From the NCBI RefSeq assembly GCF_042100115.1, contig NC_091272.1, forward strand, positions 1,178,001 through 1,242,000: a stretch of DNA of 64,000 bases, in the 5' to 3' direction. Below are positions 34,591 to 47,000 of this stretch, in pieces. The DNA is from Alternaria dauci (lineage: Eukaryota; Ascomycota; Dothideomycetes; Pleosporales; Pleosporaceae). Under the pieces are notes generated by a model. It had not been told where the DNA came from. It worked only from the letters and a program-made list of their open reading frames with translations, and did not search any database. The position numbers and the translations under genes are program-made. Numbering within the stretch: the stretch's first letter is position 1; the number at the start of each line of letters is the position of its first letter.

Positions 34591-35191
34591 CTAATGATCC
34601 GGTGTGCCAAGTTCCCAAATATCCTTCTGATATCCCTCCGTCAGATCCTTGTCCTCGCCATATTTCTCCTGCCACATTGTGAATCCGCCCTGTAATACAT
34701 AGACCTTTTGCTTCTTGACCTGCGTGCCACTAGGTCCCTTCTGCTCTCCCTCTCCCTCCTTCTCCACGGCCTCACTCTGCTCCTTGATCTCACCCTTCGA
34801 CTCGGTCGCCGAACCAGGATCCAGTCTTTCCTTCTCCCTCAAGTATCGTAGTGCAGCATTAGGCCCCCGTTGCTGCGACAACGCGCAGTGAAAGATGACG
34901 ACCTCCTTGTCTTTCAGTGTGCGGATGAGCTCAGGAGCTTTGTAGTCGAGTTCCGAGGAAGGAACCCAGGTTGAGCCTTTGATGTGGCCGCCGACGTGGT
35001 CGCTGTCCCGTACCTAAAGTCAGGAAGAAGTGTCAGTCTTGTGATTCCTGAGGTTCGGTTTGCTGGAGGACAGGCTTTCTTACGTCGACTACTGCGGTGT
35101 TTGCAGGCAACGCAGAACCTGATGCTTTGAAGTCGCTAGCGAGGGATTCGCGGGTTATGAACTCCAAGTCTGAGATAGATATGGTCGACAT
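34591..35191 (-). CDS. Rhodanese-fold Cdc25/arsenate-reductase-like phosphatase
   Basis: Single-domain rhodanese-like protein with a protein-tyrosine-phosphatase-type loop. Exons are 35191-35084 and 35013-34591, giving 176 residues. The active-site loop is His78-Cys79-Ala-Leu-Ser-Gln-Gln-Arg85, which matches HCX5R. It is preceded by the typical VVDVRDSDHVGGHIKGS strand and loop, and followed near the C-terminus by VYVLQGGFTMWQEKY. This is the architecture of yeast Ych1/Arr2-type proteins, which act as phosphatases or arsenate reductases. An insertion of acidic/Lys residues (about 103-140) separates the loop from the last strand. The intron is phase 0 with a GTAAGA donor. It is convergent with the RpiB-type gene, 150 bp away. 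Confidence 0.9.
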
Positions 35192-35739
35192 TGTGTGAGT
35201 GGTGGTATGACGTAGTGGACGGGTGGTGTATGCTTGCGAAGCGGCAGAGATTTGGTGGGCAGGTTTTGCTGCGCGTAAAATCCTGAGGGAATACAGATTG
35301 AAGTTTGTAGTGTCGCGGGCGAATGTCTTTGACGTTATCCAGAAGGTGCGGTACGTGTACCCGAGTCACAATGCGTAGAATGAGTGAAAGTAGTTTGGAG
35401 GGGTGGTGGGGTACGCATGGGGAGCTATATCGCGTAGACACGTATGGTCTCCACCCAATGGGCAACTGCAAGTGACATGCCGTAGTATAGGCTCTAGACT
35501 CTGATGTGGCTTTATGAAGCACGTCAAAGGCTTTGGAAATGTCGTGATATCGCCTAGGCTTAAGCAGGGAAAATGTTTCAGGTGTCGAAATCAAAGGCAT
35601 GCTGATAACAACAAGTCGTATTGGTACATGGTGCAGAATAGATAAACGTCATCGCTCAAAGCCATGCAACCAAAGCTGTAATACACCCCAAAGCAAACGC
35701 CAGAATCCCAAGAGCCATCCCATGATCTCGTGTCGAAGC
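35192..35739. other. Intergenic, about 550 bp
   Basis: Promoter of the phosphatase gene and 3' flank of the disulfide isomerase gene. An open frame runs leftward through it but has no protein-like composition. Confidence 0.5.
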
Positions 35740-38007
35740 CTAATCATGTTTCGCGCCTCCAAAGTTTCCATTACCCATGCCACCTAGCAGCCCATCCTTC
35801 TCTCCTAGTTGAAAGTACGAGCCGGTACTGCCAAACTGTCTCCTTCGTCTGCTGTTGCCAAACAATGTAGCAGCAGTAAAGAAACCGACAAACATGCCGA
35901 GGGAGAGAAAAGGGTGGTTATTGACAAAGTGGCGAATCGACAGCCACATGCCAGTAACGCGACCAGTGCTAGACTTGGCCGCGATCTTGGGAGGGTTCGC
36001 AGTGACCATTTTGATAGTCTCCAAGATTGCAGCGCGAGAGAGACGAATAGGTTCGCCGGATATGGTGCTATCCCAATAACGGCGGTTCTGCGTTTTGTTA
36101 GCACGCTTCATATACAACCCACTTTGGTGACTTACATCTTCATCGTTGATGATGACGCTCTCGCCGTCTTTGACATCGACACCGTATGTAGTCCGGATCC
36201 AGCGCTCCCAAAAGATACCGTCGACCCATGCGAAACCGACCTGAGTGCGCGGGATGTCATCCATGTTGATGCGGATAGACTTGGCATCCCTGAGTGCTCG
36301 TTGGTTGTCCTTGTCTTCGGCCTCTTCGATGCGGAGTTGCTTAGCATCGCGGAGCTCCTGTCGCTCAAGCTGGAAGGCAGTCTCCTGCTTATCGATCCAT
36401 TCGAGCGCTGCGCTCTTCAACTCACGCTGAGAGAGGATGAATTCGTCGGAACGGTCGCGGTTCAGTATACCTAGAACGACAAACTTGCCTTCCATGATCT
36501 CGCGGGCGTTGGAAGAAGTCATCTCAGGGACGATAGGCAGCCAAACAGACTTCATCCAAGTAAGGATCTTCTTTACATCGCGCATCTCGAAAGGTGTCCT
36601 AGGTGGGTAGTACGTAGGCTTTCCGTCTCTTGAAACCATCAGTCTTGGCCATGTTGATATCTTGAAGCGGTCAAACAGCTCCTTGTCGTTTGTCTTGACC
36701 AATTTTGCGCGGCCGACAAGGCTAAGAGGAAGTCGCTCTAGGGCCTGGAAATCCTCCGAGGTGGTCGCGTGATCGTAGAAGTAGGTGAAGATGACCTCTT
36801 CAGTCTCTTCCATCTTCCTGAACTCTTCGGCATTTACGTCAGGTACGCCAGCACCAACAGCCGAAGCCTTCTCTGCATAATCCAACAAATCACCAAGCCC
36901 GCGGAGACCCGAGTACTCGATGCGCTCGCCGCCCTGGAAGAAGAGCATGGTTGGGTAGCCTCGAACGCCAGCTGCCTTGCATAGCTTCTTCTCTACGTCG
37001 CAGTTGACCTCTCCGACGTTGAGCTTGCCCTTCATCTGGCGCGCAAGGTTTGCCCAAGTCGGCGCAAGAGCCTGGCAGTGATGGCACCAAGGCGCATAGA
37101 ATTTGACGAACCAGGGATCGCGTGTGTCTGTGACGAGGGTCTCAAACTTCTCGGCGGTGAGGGGCTCGACGATGCCAGAGGGGTTCGCGTTCGACGTGGG
37201 TTTGGTCTTTGCGGGAGCGGCCTTGGTCGTTTTGGTGAGAGAGGATGTGGCAGACGGGGTCAGGTTAGTGGCCGGGCTCGCGGCTTTCTTGTCTTCCTGC
37301 TTGTCTTGAGCCTCCTTCTTCTCTCCTTTGACAGCCTCCTCTGTGTCTGGGCCAGTCTCTACGGACGTTGCGCCAGCCTTTGGCAGCTTGGGACCACCCT
37401 CCTTGCGCGTACCGGGTCGCAGAGTCTCCAGGAGTCGCTCAACCCAGATGCTCATACCCTTCATGTCTTTGGAGCCAGTCTCTCTCTCCGACTCCTTTCC
37501 GTCCTGGAAGTAGACCATGGTAGGGTAGCTTTGGATGTTGTACTTTTTGCAGACATCGGCGTAGGCGATACAGTCGACCTTGGCGAATTTGAAGTCATAG
37601 TAGCGTGTGAAGGAGTTTAGAGAGTCGCCCTCGGGCTCGTCTTTGGAGAGGAAGGGTTTCGAGGTGTAGTAGAACTCGTAGGTGGTTTGGTAGGTTGGCT
37701 TGAAGTGCATGCAGTGGCTGCAGTAGGGGGAGAAGAACTCGACTATCCTGGGGTGTTGTTAGCGTTCTCTTCTTCCTCTATGAGAAAGACAGATCCCTTC
37801 GTACCAGTTGCCTTTGCTAATCTCGGCGTCTATTGTATCGGGCCCAAGTTCCGTCATGGGAGGCACCGTCTCGCCGTTGAATATCGTTTCGGGCGTCTTG
37901 TCGTCCCAGTCATCCTTCTTGGCCGTCGCCTGGGCAGTCGGCGCCTCTGCCGCAAACGTGGAAGCAAACGTCGCCAGCGACAGGAGGGAATATAGTATGG
38001 AGCGCAT
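35740..38007 (-). CDS. ER membrane protein disulfide isomerase (EPS1-like)
   Basis: Thiol-disulfide oxidoreductase of the ER membrane. Exons are 38007-37805, 37747-36136 and 36087-35740, giving 720 residues. A signal peptide (MRSILYSLLSLATFASTFAA) is followed by a first thioredoxin domain with Cys77-Ser-His-Cys80, a Lys/Ala/Thr-rich linker (about 175-258), and a second thioredoxin domain with Cys289-His-His-Cys292 (FYAPWCHHCQALAPTW) and the cis-Pro segment GVRGYPTMLFF. Redox-inactive thioredoxin-like regions follow, then a single transmembrane helix near 663-682 (NNHPFLSLGMFVGFFTAATLFG) and a short basic cytosolic tail. Length and layout fit EPS1-type membrane PDIs, which assist quality control of membrane proteins. 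The last intron (48 nt) has no stop and keeps frame. The gene shares a 329-bp divergent promoter with the complex I gene. Confidence 0.93.
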
Positions 38008-38336
38008 CGTTGCGGCGGAGGGGGGGCGGGCTGCTCGTGCGAGGTAGCGGCCCTCTAGTGAGGAAGAGGATCGATGTTGTGTGTCAAGTTCAGAAGCGAA
38101 AGCGACTGGAGGCTGTAGGAATTAGAGGCAGCCTGGCTATGGCAAAAGGCGTGGCGAGGGGTTGTCGCGCGCAAGTGAGGGCAATCGTGTCCCTGAGCGC
38201 TTTGGTTACTAGCCAGGGAAACCAGGGACCGCCGCTCCGGCTGCATATGGCTTGGCGGGCGCATCTTCGTCCTGACGGCATCACGACCGGAAAGCACCCA
38301 TTGCGCCCCAACCCCACACCCGACATTGCCGCCAAC
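38008..38336. promoter_or_regulatory. Divergent promoter, disulfide isomerase / complex I subunit
   Basis: A 329-bp region lies between two opposite start codons and must contain both promoters. I could not pick out a convincing TATA or named factor site. Confidence 0.5.
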
Positions 38337-39163
38337 ATGAGGGCAGCTGCACGTCTCCTCGCCAGCGTCAAGCCCGGCCAGTTCCTCGAGGCCGGCACCC
38401 CGACGGGCCTCACAGGCCTCCTCACCCACCCGTCGCCGCGCTCCGCACTGCTCTACCACTACTACTCGACGCTCGACAAGCTCAAGAAGATTCCCGAGTC
38501 ATCCGTGTACCGCCAGTCGACCGAGGCCCTTACAAAGCACCGCCTTTCCATCATCGAGCAGTCCAAGCCGGCGGGATGGGACGAGTGGCAGCAAAAGATC
38601 GCCATGCAAGTGGCCGAGGACCCAACTAGATACCAGGTCCTCGACACATCAGCCGGACAGACCATCGTAATCCCAAACCAGGCCGAGGTTGACGAGCGGT
38701 CAAAAGCAGCCGAGTGGGACGGGGAGAAGATTGAGACGTTCCCCGAGGGCATTCGTTCGTCCAAAGAGCGACTGCCCCATGCGAGGAAGATGAAGGGCGA
38801 TGTCAACTACACGCCTGAACGGGTCATGAACGACGTCAAGTTTGACCCTGAGCCGCAGTACACTGCTGAAGCGTATGTCCCCACCATGTCACAACTGGTG
38901 ACGACTCTATAACTGACTTGTGCAGTATCTCCGACCTTGAGAGCAGACTTGGCGCGGGTCTGATTGAGGAGGTTATTCAGGTCGCCGAGGGCGAGCACAA
39001 GCTCGTCGATGTCATGACTGAGGCCAAGGTGTAAGTAGAATCAGTCTGCCTTGTTGAATTACAGCTAACATGTCGCAGTTGGGAGCCGCTCGAGGAGGCG
39101 GCGCCAGAAGGCCAATGGTCTTACTTCGAGCGCATGACACACACAAAGACACAGAAACCATAG
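38337..39163 (+). CDS. NDUFA5: NADH:ubiquinone oxidoreductase 29.9 kDa subunit (NDUFA5 family)
   Basis: Accessory subunit of mitochondrial complex I in the matrix arm. Exons are 38337-38872, 38926-39030 and 39079-39163, giving 241 residues, close to the 29.9 kDa Neurospora subunit. The N-terminus (MRAAARLLASVKPGQ) is a plausible mitochondrial presequence. The NDUFA5 core is seen in TGLTGLLTHPSPRSALLYHY, STLDKLKKIPESSVYRQSTE and WDEWQQKIA. The C-terminus EPLEEAAPEGQWSYFERM is characteristic of the fungal subunit. The start is the first ATG consistent with a presequence. The frame is open upstream but has no targeting-like sequence there. The gene ends 124 bp from the convergent 39288 gene. Confidence 0.94.
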
Positions 39164-39287
39164 ATTCACGTCGCTCAGCAAAGTGTAGATAGTAGAAGAA
39201 CAAATATTACATTTGTGCACATGAGGCTCCACAAAGATTTGGTTACCGTATATATAGGTACATGTGCTTTCCATCCGTGATATGCCT

Positions 39288-39743
39288 TCAAGCTCCCTCT
39301 CCCTGTCCCTCTCCTCCCCCCTTTTGCTCCTTGATAGCTTCTGTCCTCACTTGGTTCCGCTTGACCAAGATCCTCAACGTATTCTGCTTCTCAATATCCG
39401 CCATTTCATTCCAGTTTGAAATTCGGGATAGGGTGCCGTCTTTGTTGACTACCAGAGGGCCCATGTGGTCCAGTTTTACGGCTTGCCCGCCAACGTTGAC
39501 TTGCGTGACGCCTTCTTCACCTGTGGGTGCTGGGAGGGGTAGTGGAGTCTTATTCGACTCTGACGACTCCTGGTCCTGAGAGTTCTGTGGAGTGGTCTGG
39601 CTGGTGGGATCGGTGGAGTCTGACATGGCGCGAACTGACAAGTGGATGTGGTGGGGAACGCGACTGTTGAGTATGCGTGGAATCTGTAAGGTTGCAGTAG
39701 AGCGGGTGCGCAAGGCTTGTGATATTGCTCTTGTTGATCTCAT
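39288..39743 (-). CDS. Small conserved-looking protein, probably mitochondrial, 151 residues
   Basis: A single exon. I do not know a named function. The first ~40 residues are rich in Arg, Ser, Thr and Ala without acidic residues (MRSTRAISQALRTRSTATLQ), typical of a mitochondrial presequence. The middle is disordered. The C-terminal third carries the most structured and likely conserved block, VNVGGQAVKLDHMGPLVVNK, then DGTLSRISNWNEMADIEKQN, then RILVKRNQVRTEAIK, which reads as a short strand pair plus a basic helix. I have the impression of widespread fungal homologues of this block but cannot confirm it here. The start is the first ATG in frame (39743), and another Met lies 39 codons later. 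Confidence 0.75.
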   Translation of the reverse strand: MRSTRAISQALRTRSTATLQIPRILNSRVPHHIHLSVRAMSDSTDPTSQTTPQNSQDQESSESNKTPLPLPAPTGEEGVTQVNVGGQAVKLDHMGPLVVNKDGTLSRISNWNEMADIEKQNTLRILVKRNQVRTEAIKEQKGGGEGQGEGA

Positions 39744-42700
39744 GGGTTTGTTCGATGGTTGCGACTGGGCTTGGACTTGGTTTATGTGTGTTCTGACTAC
39801 CTCTCGCGATGTTTCGAAGAAACTTCCATTTTTGCTTCTAGAAAGCTCTACCACAAACGTTCGAAAAATCACATCTCACGCACCATCGATCCCAGGTAGG
39901 CAAGAGTACACTAGAAAGAAAGAGATCAGACAGCAGTATTCTAGATTACTCGGAGCATGGTTGCACGCGTCGCACATCTGTAGTTGTGCTTTTTGGAAGA
40001 TTCTTAGCATACCCGCGAGCACCACGAAGTGCGGAATCATGGAACACTACGATCACCATTACATGCAGTAGCACTTTGTCGCTGCCGCTGCAGGGAGGAA
40101 GAAAACGAATTCCATCCCGCACAGTGCATTGATAGGGTAAATCGTGTTGAGTTGCCACACACATGGGATGCTGCAAGGTGAGCTGATGAGGCCCTCAAGC
40201 TGCGCAAGAGCTCTGACGTCAAGGTTAACATAGTCAAGGGAAGGCAATCACCACCTCATCTTATCAGATCTGGATGACGATGAGAATTGTAGACCATTAC
40301 CGCCTAGTACTAGCTGTTGCTGCCCAAAAAATTGAGTGCTTACAGCCTTGTCGGAAGAAGGCGCAATCCGGTATACCTAGACCTAAGCTGGTGGTATGCG
40401 TCTCCGCAATTATTTCCAACAACATAAATGTTCAAGACAGAGTATACAATACCATTACAACTCACCACACGTTCCTTCTTCATTGGTAATTCTTTTTTAC
40501 ACGTGCCAGAACGCAGAGTTATGGTACTCATCAAGCAAGCCGGGCATGGTCTCCAGCATACGATGGTTTTTAGTACCCAATTCACCAAACAATATGTCTG
40601 GCACGCCCTAAAGTCCAACACCACCGGCAAGAATGGCTCTCCCCAGCTCAGTTACACGGATCGCCCAGTAGAAAGTAGCGATGAGACAAAGAGACGGTAC
40701 CGACGTCAGAGCGCGTACCGCATTGTACCGCAGTTCCGTGCAAGATGGTATTAACGAGCAAAAGCACATCTACAACGGCGGTATCGCTGTGGAGCCCACC
40801 AGACACACGACTATGATCTCACCATTGTGTCTCAACTGAAAACATCATCGCCTTGGTGCGTACCAGACGTCGCCTTGCTCCTTCAGGGCCGTCTTCGCGA
40901 CGAGTCGGAGGCACCTCGTAGCCAAGCCTCTTATTGCCTCGGAACTGCACATCCGCCTGCACCAGTCGGCGGACAGTACCAGATTCGTCCGGTCAAAGAC
41001 CCCCGTCCATGACTTGGTCAATACGCTATCTCGTCGTCGGAAGCCTGTCCCATGGCCTCACCGGTCTTTCTCTCGGCGGGGTGACCTCACAAGACAGGAG
41101 GTTGAAACTCATTCAGTGCATGATGATCAAGCCACGACGCGCCTGGCGGGTCAGAGCCTGCTGCACGACATAGACATCCCGCCTGTATGTCGCTGGTCTT
41201 GCCGTCTTGGGAATCACTGCAGCGCGTCAAGCGGACAGCCCACTTTGACGCCCACCTTCGGGTATCATCCACACCCAGATTCGGGAGCGCAACCGCAAGT
41301 GGGACTGGAGCTTATTCCAACTTCCACGATGCAGGGCGCATTCGCAGTGCGAGTATTTTATGAGCATTGCGCGTACGGAGAGGGTAGTTGCGGCCAGCTA
41401 GCACGTCGAGCGGTGTCGACGGGATCCCTGAGAGCGATTGCGCGCACGGTGTCGCGTCGGCGGCCTGGCGCAAGCTGCAAGAATTGCTGGCATGCCGCGA
41501 CTTCTGATACACAGGAGCAATGGGGGATAGTGCACAACACGTGGGGTGCGGTTCATCTGGATCTAACGGCACACTGGTAAGCCAGGGCGGCCATCTGACT
41601 TGCAACCACAAGCATGGCGCAATCAGTCTTTGTGACAGCATGCCGCTTGCCGAGGAAAAATTCTCTGCCACCACCTCGCCCTGCAGTCGCTGTCCAGCCT
41701 CGGCGAGTTCTTCCGCAAAAGGTCGCATTGTACTTTGCCAAGCATGTAACGTTAAGATCGGATGCTCTCAAGCGAAGGCCGCGGGAGGGCTTTTGTGCAC
41801 ACAGAAACTCTTGAACAATATGCTGCGCGTTTGGACAAGAGGCAGACAGATGCACGATATGCACGGCAGCACAAGAGTAGCCTAGCCATATGCCAGGACA
41901 GTTATGAAGGAAGTGAGCTGGCAAGCATTGGATGCGTGTCACTTTGGGAGCATTCAGTCGAGTCAGTACCAGCATCCGGAATGCCGCTTTGAGTGTCAGT
42001 CGCCGTCAGCTACGAGGCCGAGCGGCATCGTGATAGAGGACGCTAGCGGCGTCACAAGTCGCGATACGTAAGCTGACTGGACGAGAGGGATTCAACAAGA
42101 TTCGCCTAGGGCGATCACGGCCAACAAGTCGCGCATTGCAGTCGTCTGTAGAGAGCTGCAGCATGTGTTGTTTCGATTTTAAAGCCCCGGCGCCTCGACC
42201 TTCCCGTGCATCCTTCTCGAAGAGCTGTTTCAAGACGTGAGGTTTCATTCGAGGGTGGTACAGCCGAAGGATGTGGCGAGCCGAAGATTTAGCGGACGCC
42301 GTTGCAATCTGCCGTCTAGGAATCCTAGCTGCGCGCTAGTCTGCTTGCGGCTGGCCATACGTCACGCTCACGAAACTTTTCACCTCAGGCTCGGCGGGTG
42401 CCAGATGCCTCTGCCCCCAAGCCCTCCTGCTCGCGCGCGCTGCGCTCGAGAGACGGCGAGCAGAGTGCTGCGACAATGGGAAACGCTGGATGAGCGGTGC
42501 AGAAACATTCATGGAGCTCACCGGACGCGCTTGGTTTCAAAGACCAAGACACGACCCCAGCAAGCCACAGCCGCCAACGCGACGTGAAGCTCGGCCTTGG
42601 TCGGGTCGATGCTCGGATGAGTTGCTTGCTTGCGCTCCTGGCTCGCTGGCCTTACCGATCCGGTGGCTCTGACAAGTCACCCAGACTAAGGGCGCGCCAA

Positions 42701-44094
42701 CGGTATGTACGAGCAAGGTGGTACGTACCATGGGAACTACAGGGTCAGGGAAATGAGCCTTCGAAACAGCCAAAGACGGGACGGGCAATGGGTAGCATGT
42801 AGAATGAGGCTCTTGCCCTTATCGATTACCAGGCCGTGGCGTGGGCGAAACTCCTGGGACCATGGTAATGGACGAGGTCGGGGGCAGCACAGCTGCGAGG
42901 CCGGTGATACGCTTCCACATGTCCTTCGGAAGTGCGCACGATTCAAGGGCCCGGCCAGCGCGTAGACTAGGATTTCTAAGGCATCTGTGCATGTGCATGC
43001 AATTGGACAGTCGTCCGCTAGTACACGAACGGCTGTCGTCATTGGTAATAGTTTTTTTTCAAACGGGCGGTGCATACGCGCTCCCATGCAGTGCACACAC
43101 AGTAGGGGGGAGGGGGCATCACATCACGTATGCGAAAAGTCTAAAAAGTTCATGATCACGTGTCATGTCGGAAATGGGTAGTCGGGGTCTCGAGAGGGTC
43201 CTGCATCTCTCCCACCGTCTTCACCTACTACTCCCGCCCTAAATTCTGTAACGTCGCTGCACAGGCATCCCGACGCGCTTGCCGCGACAAGACCTTGTTC
43301 AGAGAAATCTCTTGCGCGTCCGCCGCGTCCCCTGCCTCCTCGCGGCATCACCCACCCACATTATTCTTTCTCAAGCCTCTATCTGCTCACTATCAACGTC
43401 CGGGAAGCTCCGGCATTCAGCAGCGCGGAAACAAAACAGGAATTACGTGGTGCGGAAGGCGGAAGGCGTCCCAGCAAGCACTCGCATATTTTTTTCGCCG
43501 ACCGCTCTCTACCCCGAGCCCTCTTCTCCCCTCCCCCAAAGCTCCCCAACAGCCCTCACTCCTGTCGTGGGTCTACCGTACCTGTCTCGTGCTTACAGCT
43601 CTCCACTTGGTCTATCCGCAATCAATCGGCTGAGGCTGAAGGGTGTGTGGGCCGCCGATCTGCAGCAGGTCCCTTGTCCCTTCGCGTGAATTGCCGCGCG
43701 AGCCAGGCAAACCACCGCCGCAACTTTCTTGCTAGTCCAGCTACAAGAAATCCATCGTCACCGGTCACCTCTTCCAATTCCACACCGTTGCCCCTCTTAC
43801 CCATCTTCACCCATACTCACCCACAGCGGGCTCGCCATTTCCACACATCCGTGGAGCTCCCGCCGACGCGTATCGACTGGCCATCTCAGTCCCCCACACG
43901 GCTCCACCTGTAAAGCTTCTTCGTGGCCCATCGTTCCTCCATCCCGACATCCGTCTAACGGCCTCGTGGTGTGCTTAGCCAGCCTTGCAGACGTTACTCC
44001 GCTCCAAGCCTCGTCGGATGGTCCCTTCACGATCAACAATTGGTCGCGCCTTCTCCATTACTTTACTCACCCTCGACCCACCAACAACCTCATC
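39744..44094. other. Gene-poor 4.35 kb ending in a CT-rich leader
   Basis: I found no convincing gene from 39744 to about 43150. Overlapping ORFs of up to 188 codons (41014-41580) have no recognisable or consistent coding content, and no repeats or RNA genes stand out. From about 43150 to 44094 the plus strand becomes pyrimidine-rich with several short upstream ORFs, as expected for a long 5' leader of the C2H2 regulator. A CACGTG box lies at 43157-43162. Confidence 0.55.
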
Positions 44095-47000
44095 ATGGAC
44101 TCTACGGACCGCTTCCGCCAACCTGGCCTTAACAACTACCCATCAATAGGCCAGCAGCAGTACAATGGCTCTCAGAACCAGCTACCCACACTGCCGCCTC
44201 TACAGAGTGGTGGCCAGTACCCGTTGTACGGCCACAACAGCAACCCTCACACGCCCCAGCCGCCGCACACGCCTGTGACGTCTGCCGCCAATGGCAATTC
44301 CACCATGCCTCCCCTGCAGCACCCGCCGCTGCGACCTCTCCAGCCCACGCCGAGTTCGTACCTGCCCATGTCTTCGGCCTATTCGCAGGCGCCCATGCTG
44401 TCCACAGCATCTGCGCATACCAACGGCCACCAACTAGGCGGTCCTCCTGGTATGGGAGGACTGGGACACGCGTCCATGTACGCTCACCCTCCCGTGCTTC
44501 CTAACCAGGAGCCGGAGCCTGTCCACGTCGTCGGCCAGCAAGGTCGTCGCGGAGTCTTGCCCACGCATCCCGGCAGGCCCGCGCCTGCCGCTGGCAAGAC
44601 TCCCACCACTGCTACCAAGAACGCCGAGGGCAAGTATGAGTGTCCTCACTGCAACAAGACGTACCTGCACCTCAAGCATCTCAAGCGCCATCTGTTGCGA
44701 CGTAAGTTTATTACCAATTCAATTCATGCTCCGCTTCTAACATCCAACAGACACCGGCGAGCGACCCTACCAATGCCATCTTTGCAAGGACACCTTTAGC
44801 AGAAGTGACATCCTTAAGCGTCACTTCCAAAAGTGCTCGATACGAAGGGGCAATCCAACTGGCGCGAACCACCTCCAGCACGCGCAGCAGCATCTACAGA
44901 AGAACCGGCAGCCCACCGGCGCAGACCAGAATTCGTACCTCAACCACATTGGTGCTAATTCCATGTCTTACGCCGATGCTGGGGGTTACACTATGGGCTT
45001 GCCCCAGATGCCCGCGATGGGCGGGAATGGCTTCAACGACAGCCTACCGTCGCTTACCAATCATCACCAGACCATGTCTGCGCGCACATCTCGCTCCAAC
45101 AGCTTGATGCGCCCCAGCAGCGGAGTCGAGGACAGCGCGCATCGTAGGAGCATGTCGGCCATGGACTTTGCGAACAACAGGATGAACTTCAACGACTACC
45201 GGCCAGACGGCGTTCCCAATGGTTACGCGCAACAACAGCAACAACAGGCCCAGCCCACGGCCAACGGATCCGACCCGAACTCCCACTACAACTATGACCA
45301 CGCCTCTACCAATGGTTCTATGGCGCAGAACGGCATGACCGTCAAGAGCGAGGCTGCCGACCCTGCTTCCTACGGAGGAATCTCGACCCTGCCCAACGTG
45401 GATGGCATGACCAACGGCCAGGACGGCTCACTGTGGCGGAACGGATCGTTCAACGGCGACATGAATAATTCCAGTACGGCAGGTGGCCCAACCTTTCAAA
45501 AATCGGCCCAGTTCTGACCGGAACTTTTAGACCTCAGATGATACACCACATGATACTTTGTTTGGACTCTACTCGCATGTTCCGGGTTTGGCCGACTCTT
45601 CCCCGATGCCTGACAACTGGTTTATTGGCCAATCCACGTCTGATCCCCTGCACGCTCTGGCAGGGTCGCTTTTGAACTTTTGCTTTCCGAATGCGTCTCT
45701 GCTTTCAAACCAACACTCAGACGAGGCGCACGCCTACGAAAGACTGAAAATTCTCTTGACTGGCGACAACGTAAAGGAGTTCCTACACCAATACAGACAC
45801 TATCAATCACACTGGCCCTTGATACACGTTGCAACATTTGATCCGTTCTCCGCCAACCATGGGCTTGTCCTGGTCATGTGCTGTGTTGGCGCCGCATACT
45901 CTGATCGAATGCGCCCCTCCGATGTTCGATGGTTGATGGAGCGTGTTCGGGAGAGCATGTTGAAATCCAGTCATGTTTACGAATTGGCGCAAGCGCACCA
46001 AATGGCCGACTTGAACCACGAGTTGACAGTGACTACTGAAGAGATACAAGCACTAGTTATCTTACACTGTCAGTTCCTCTGGCACGGGTCTCAACAACAA
46101 CGCCAGCAAGTGCGAGACGAGGTTCGGGGGGTGGCCAGCGTCACACGGTGCGCAGGACTGTTCCAACCTCTTTCTTCTGACAATCCGAATGCAAGCGCGT
46201 TGCATCAACCAGGGCCAGTCACAGGCGCCGAGGTCGACTCATGGAATTGGAATGCTTGGATTGAGAACGAAAAACGAACTCGACTGGCAGCGTACATCTA
46301 TCTCATTGACGCCTCTTCCACCATATTCTTCAATACCCAGCCTATATTCGACGCCAAAAGTATTACGGTGCCTTTGCCTGCCGATGACGCAGCTTGGGAA
46401 GCGAAGACTTCGGAAGAATGCGCCAGTGCTTTGGGACTGAGAGGATCAGCGGCGCAAATGAGCAACGAATCTGGGAGCAGACGCGCAAAGCAAATACCGA
46501 TGTGCGATGCGTTATGTGTACTCAATGGAGCCTGCCCAGGGCAATTCCCTGAGCGGGCTACTAACGTCTTTGGAAAATTCGGTAAGTACCTCCCATCCCC
46601 TGTTGCCAACAACATTCTAACATCGTCTCCAGTAGTCATCCACGCGATCCATGCCCAGATCTACAACATTCAACGTCAGCTGCTCCAGCGAGTGTCTTCG
46701 AGCGGTACAAGCACGCCTCAATCTCAAAGCGACAGTCCAGCCACACCACCAAATGGGGTCAACGAACAAGTTCAAAACAGACTCCGCTCCACTGTCGGCG
46801 CGCTCCAACTATGGAAGACGTGCTGGGACAAGGATCTCGCCATTCAATTTCCACAGAATCAGCGTCGCCGCGGATTCTGCCGAGACGGGATCCATTTTTA
46901 CTTCCTAGCTCAGGCCTTCCTGCGGCAGTCTCGACCAGAGGACTGGGCTGCACCTCCCGATGTTCGATGCCGACATGTGTTCAATCTTCTCAAACAGATT

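Noticed and set aside
35136..35600. 154-codon leftward frame overlapping the phosphatase start
   Set aside because: It is antiphase to the real phosphatase first exon, has random His/Ser/Pro composition, and begins without support.
35809..36474. 221-codon rightward frame inside the disulfide isomerase gene
   Set aside because: Antisense shadow of a well-supported coding exon with no motif of its own.
41014..41580. 188-codon open frame on the plus strand in the 39.7-43.1 kb gap
   Set aside because: Composition is Arg/Ser/Pro/His-rich without any family resemblance. Competing frames overlap on both strands, and no supporting intron or CT-rich leader is present.
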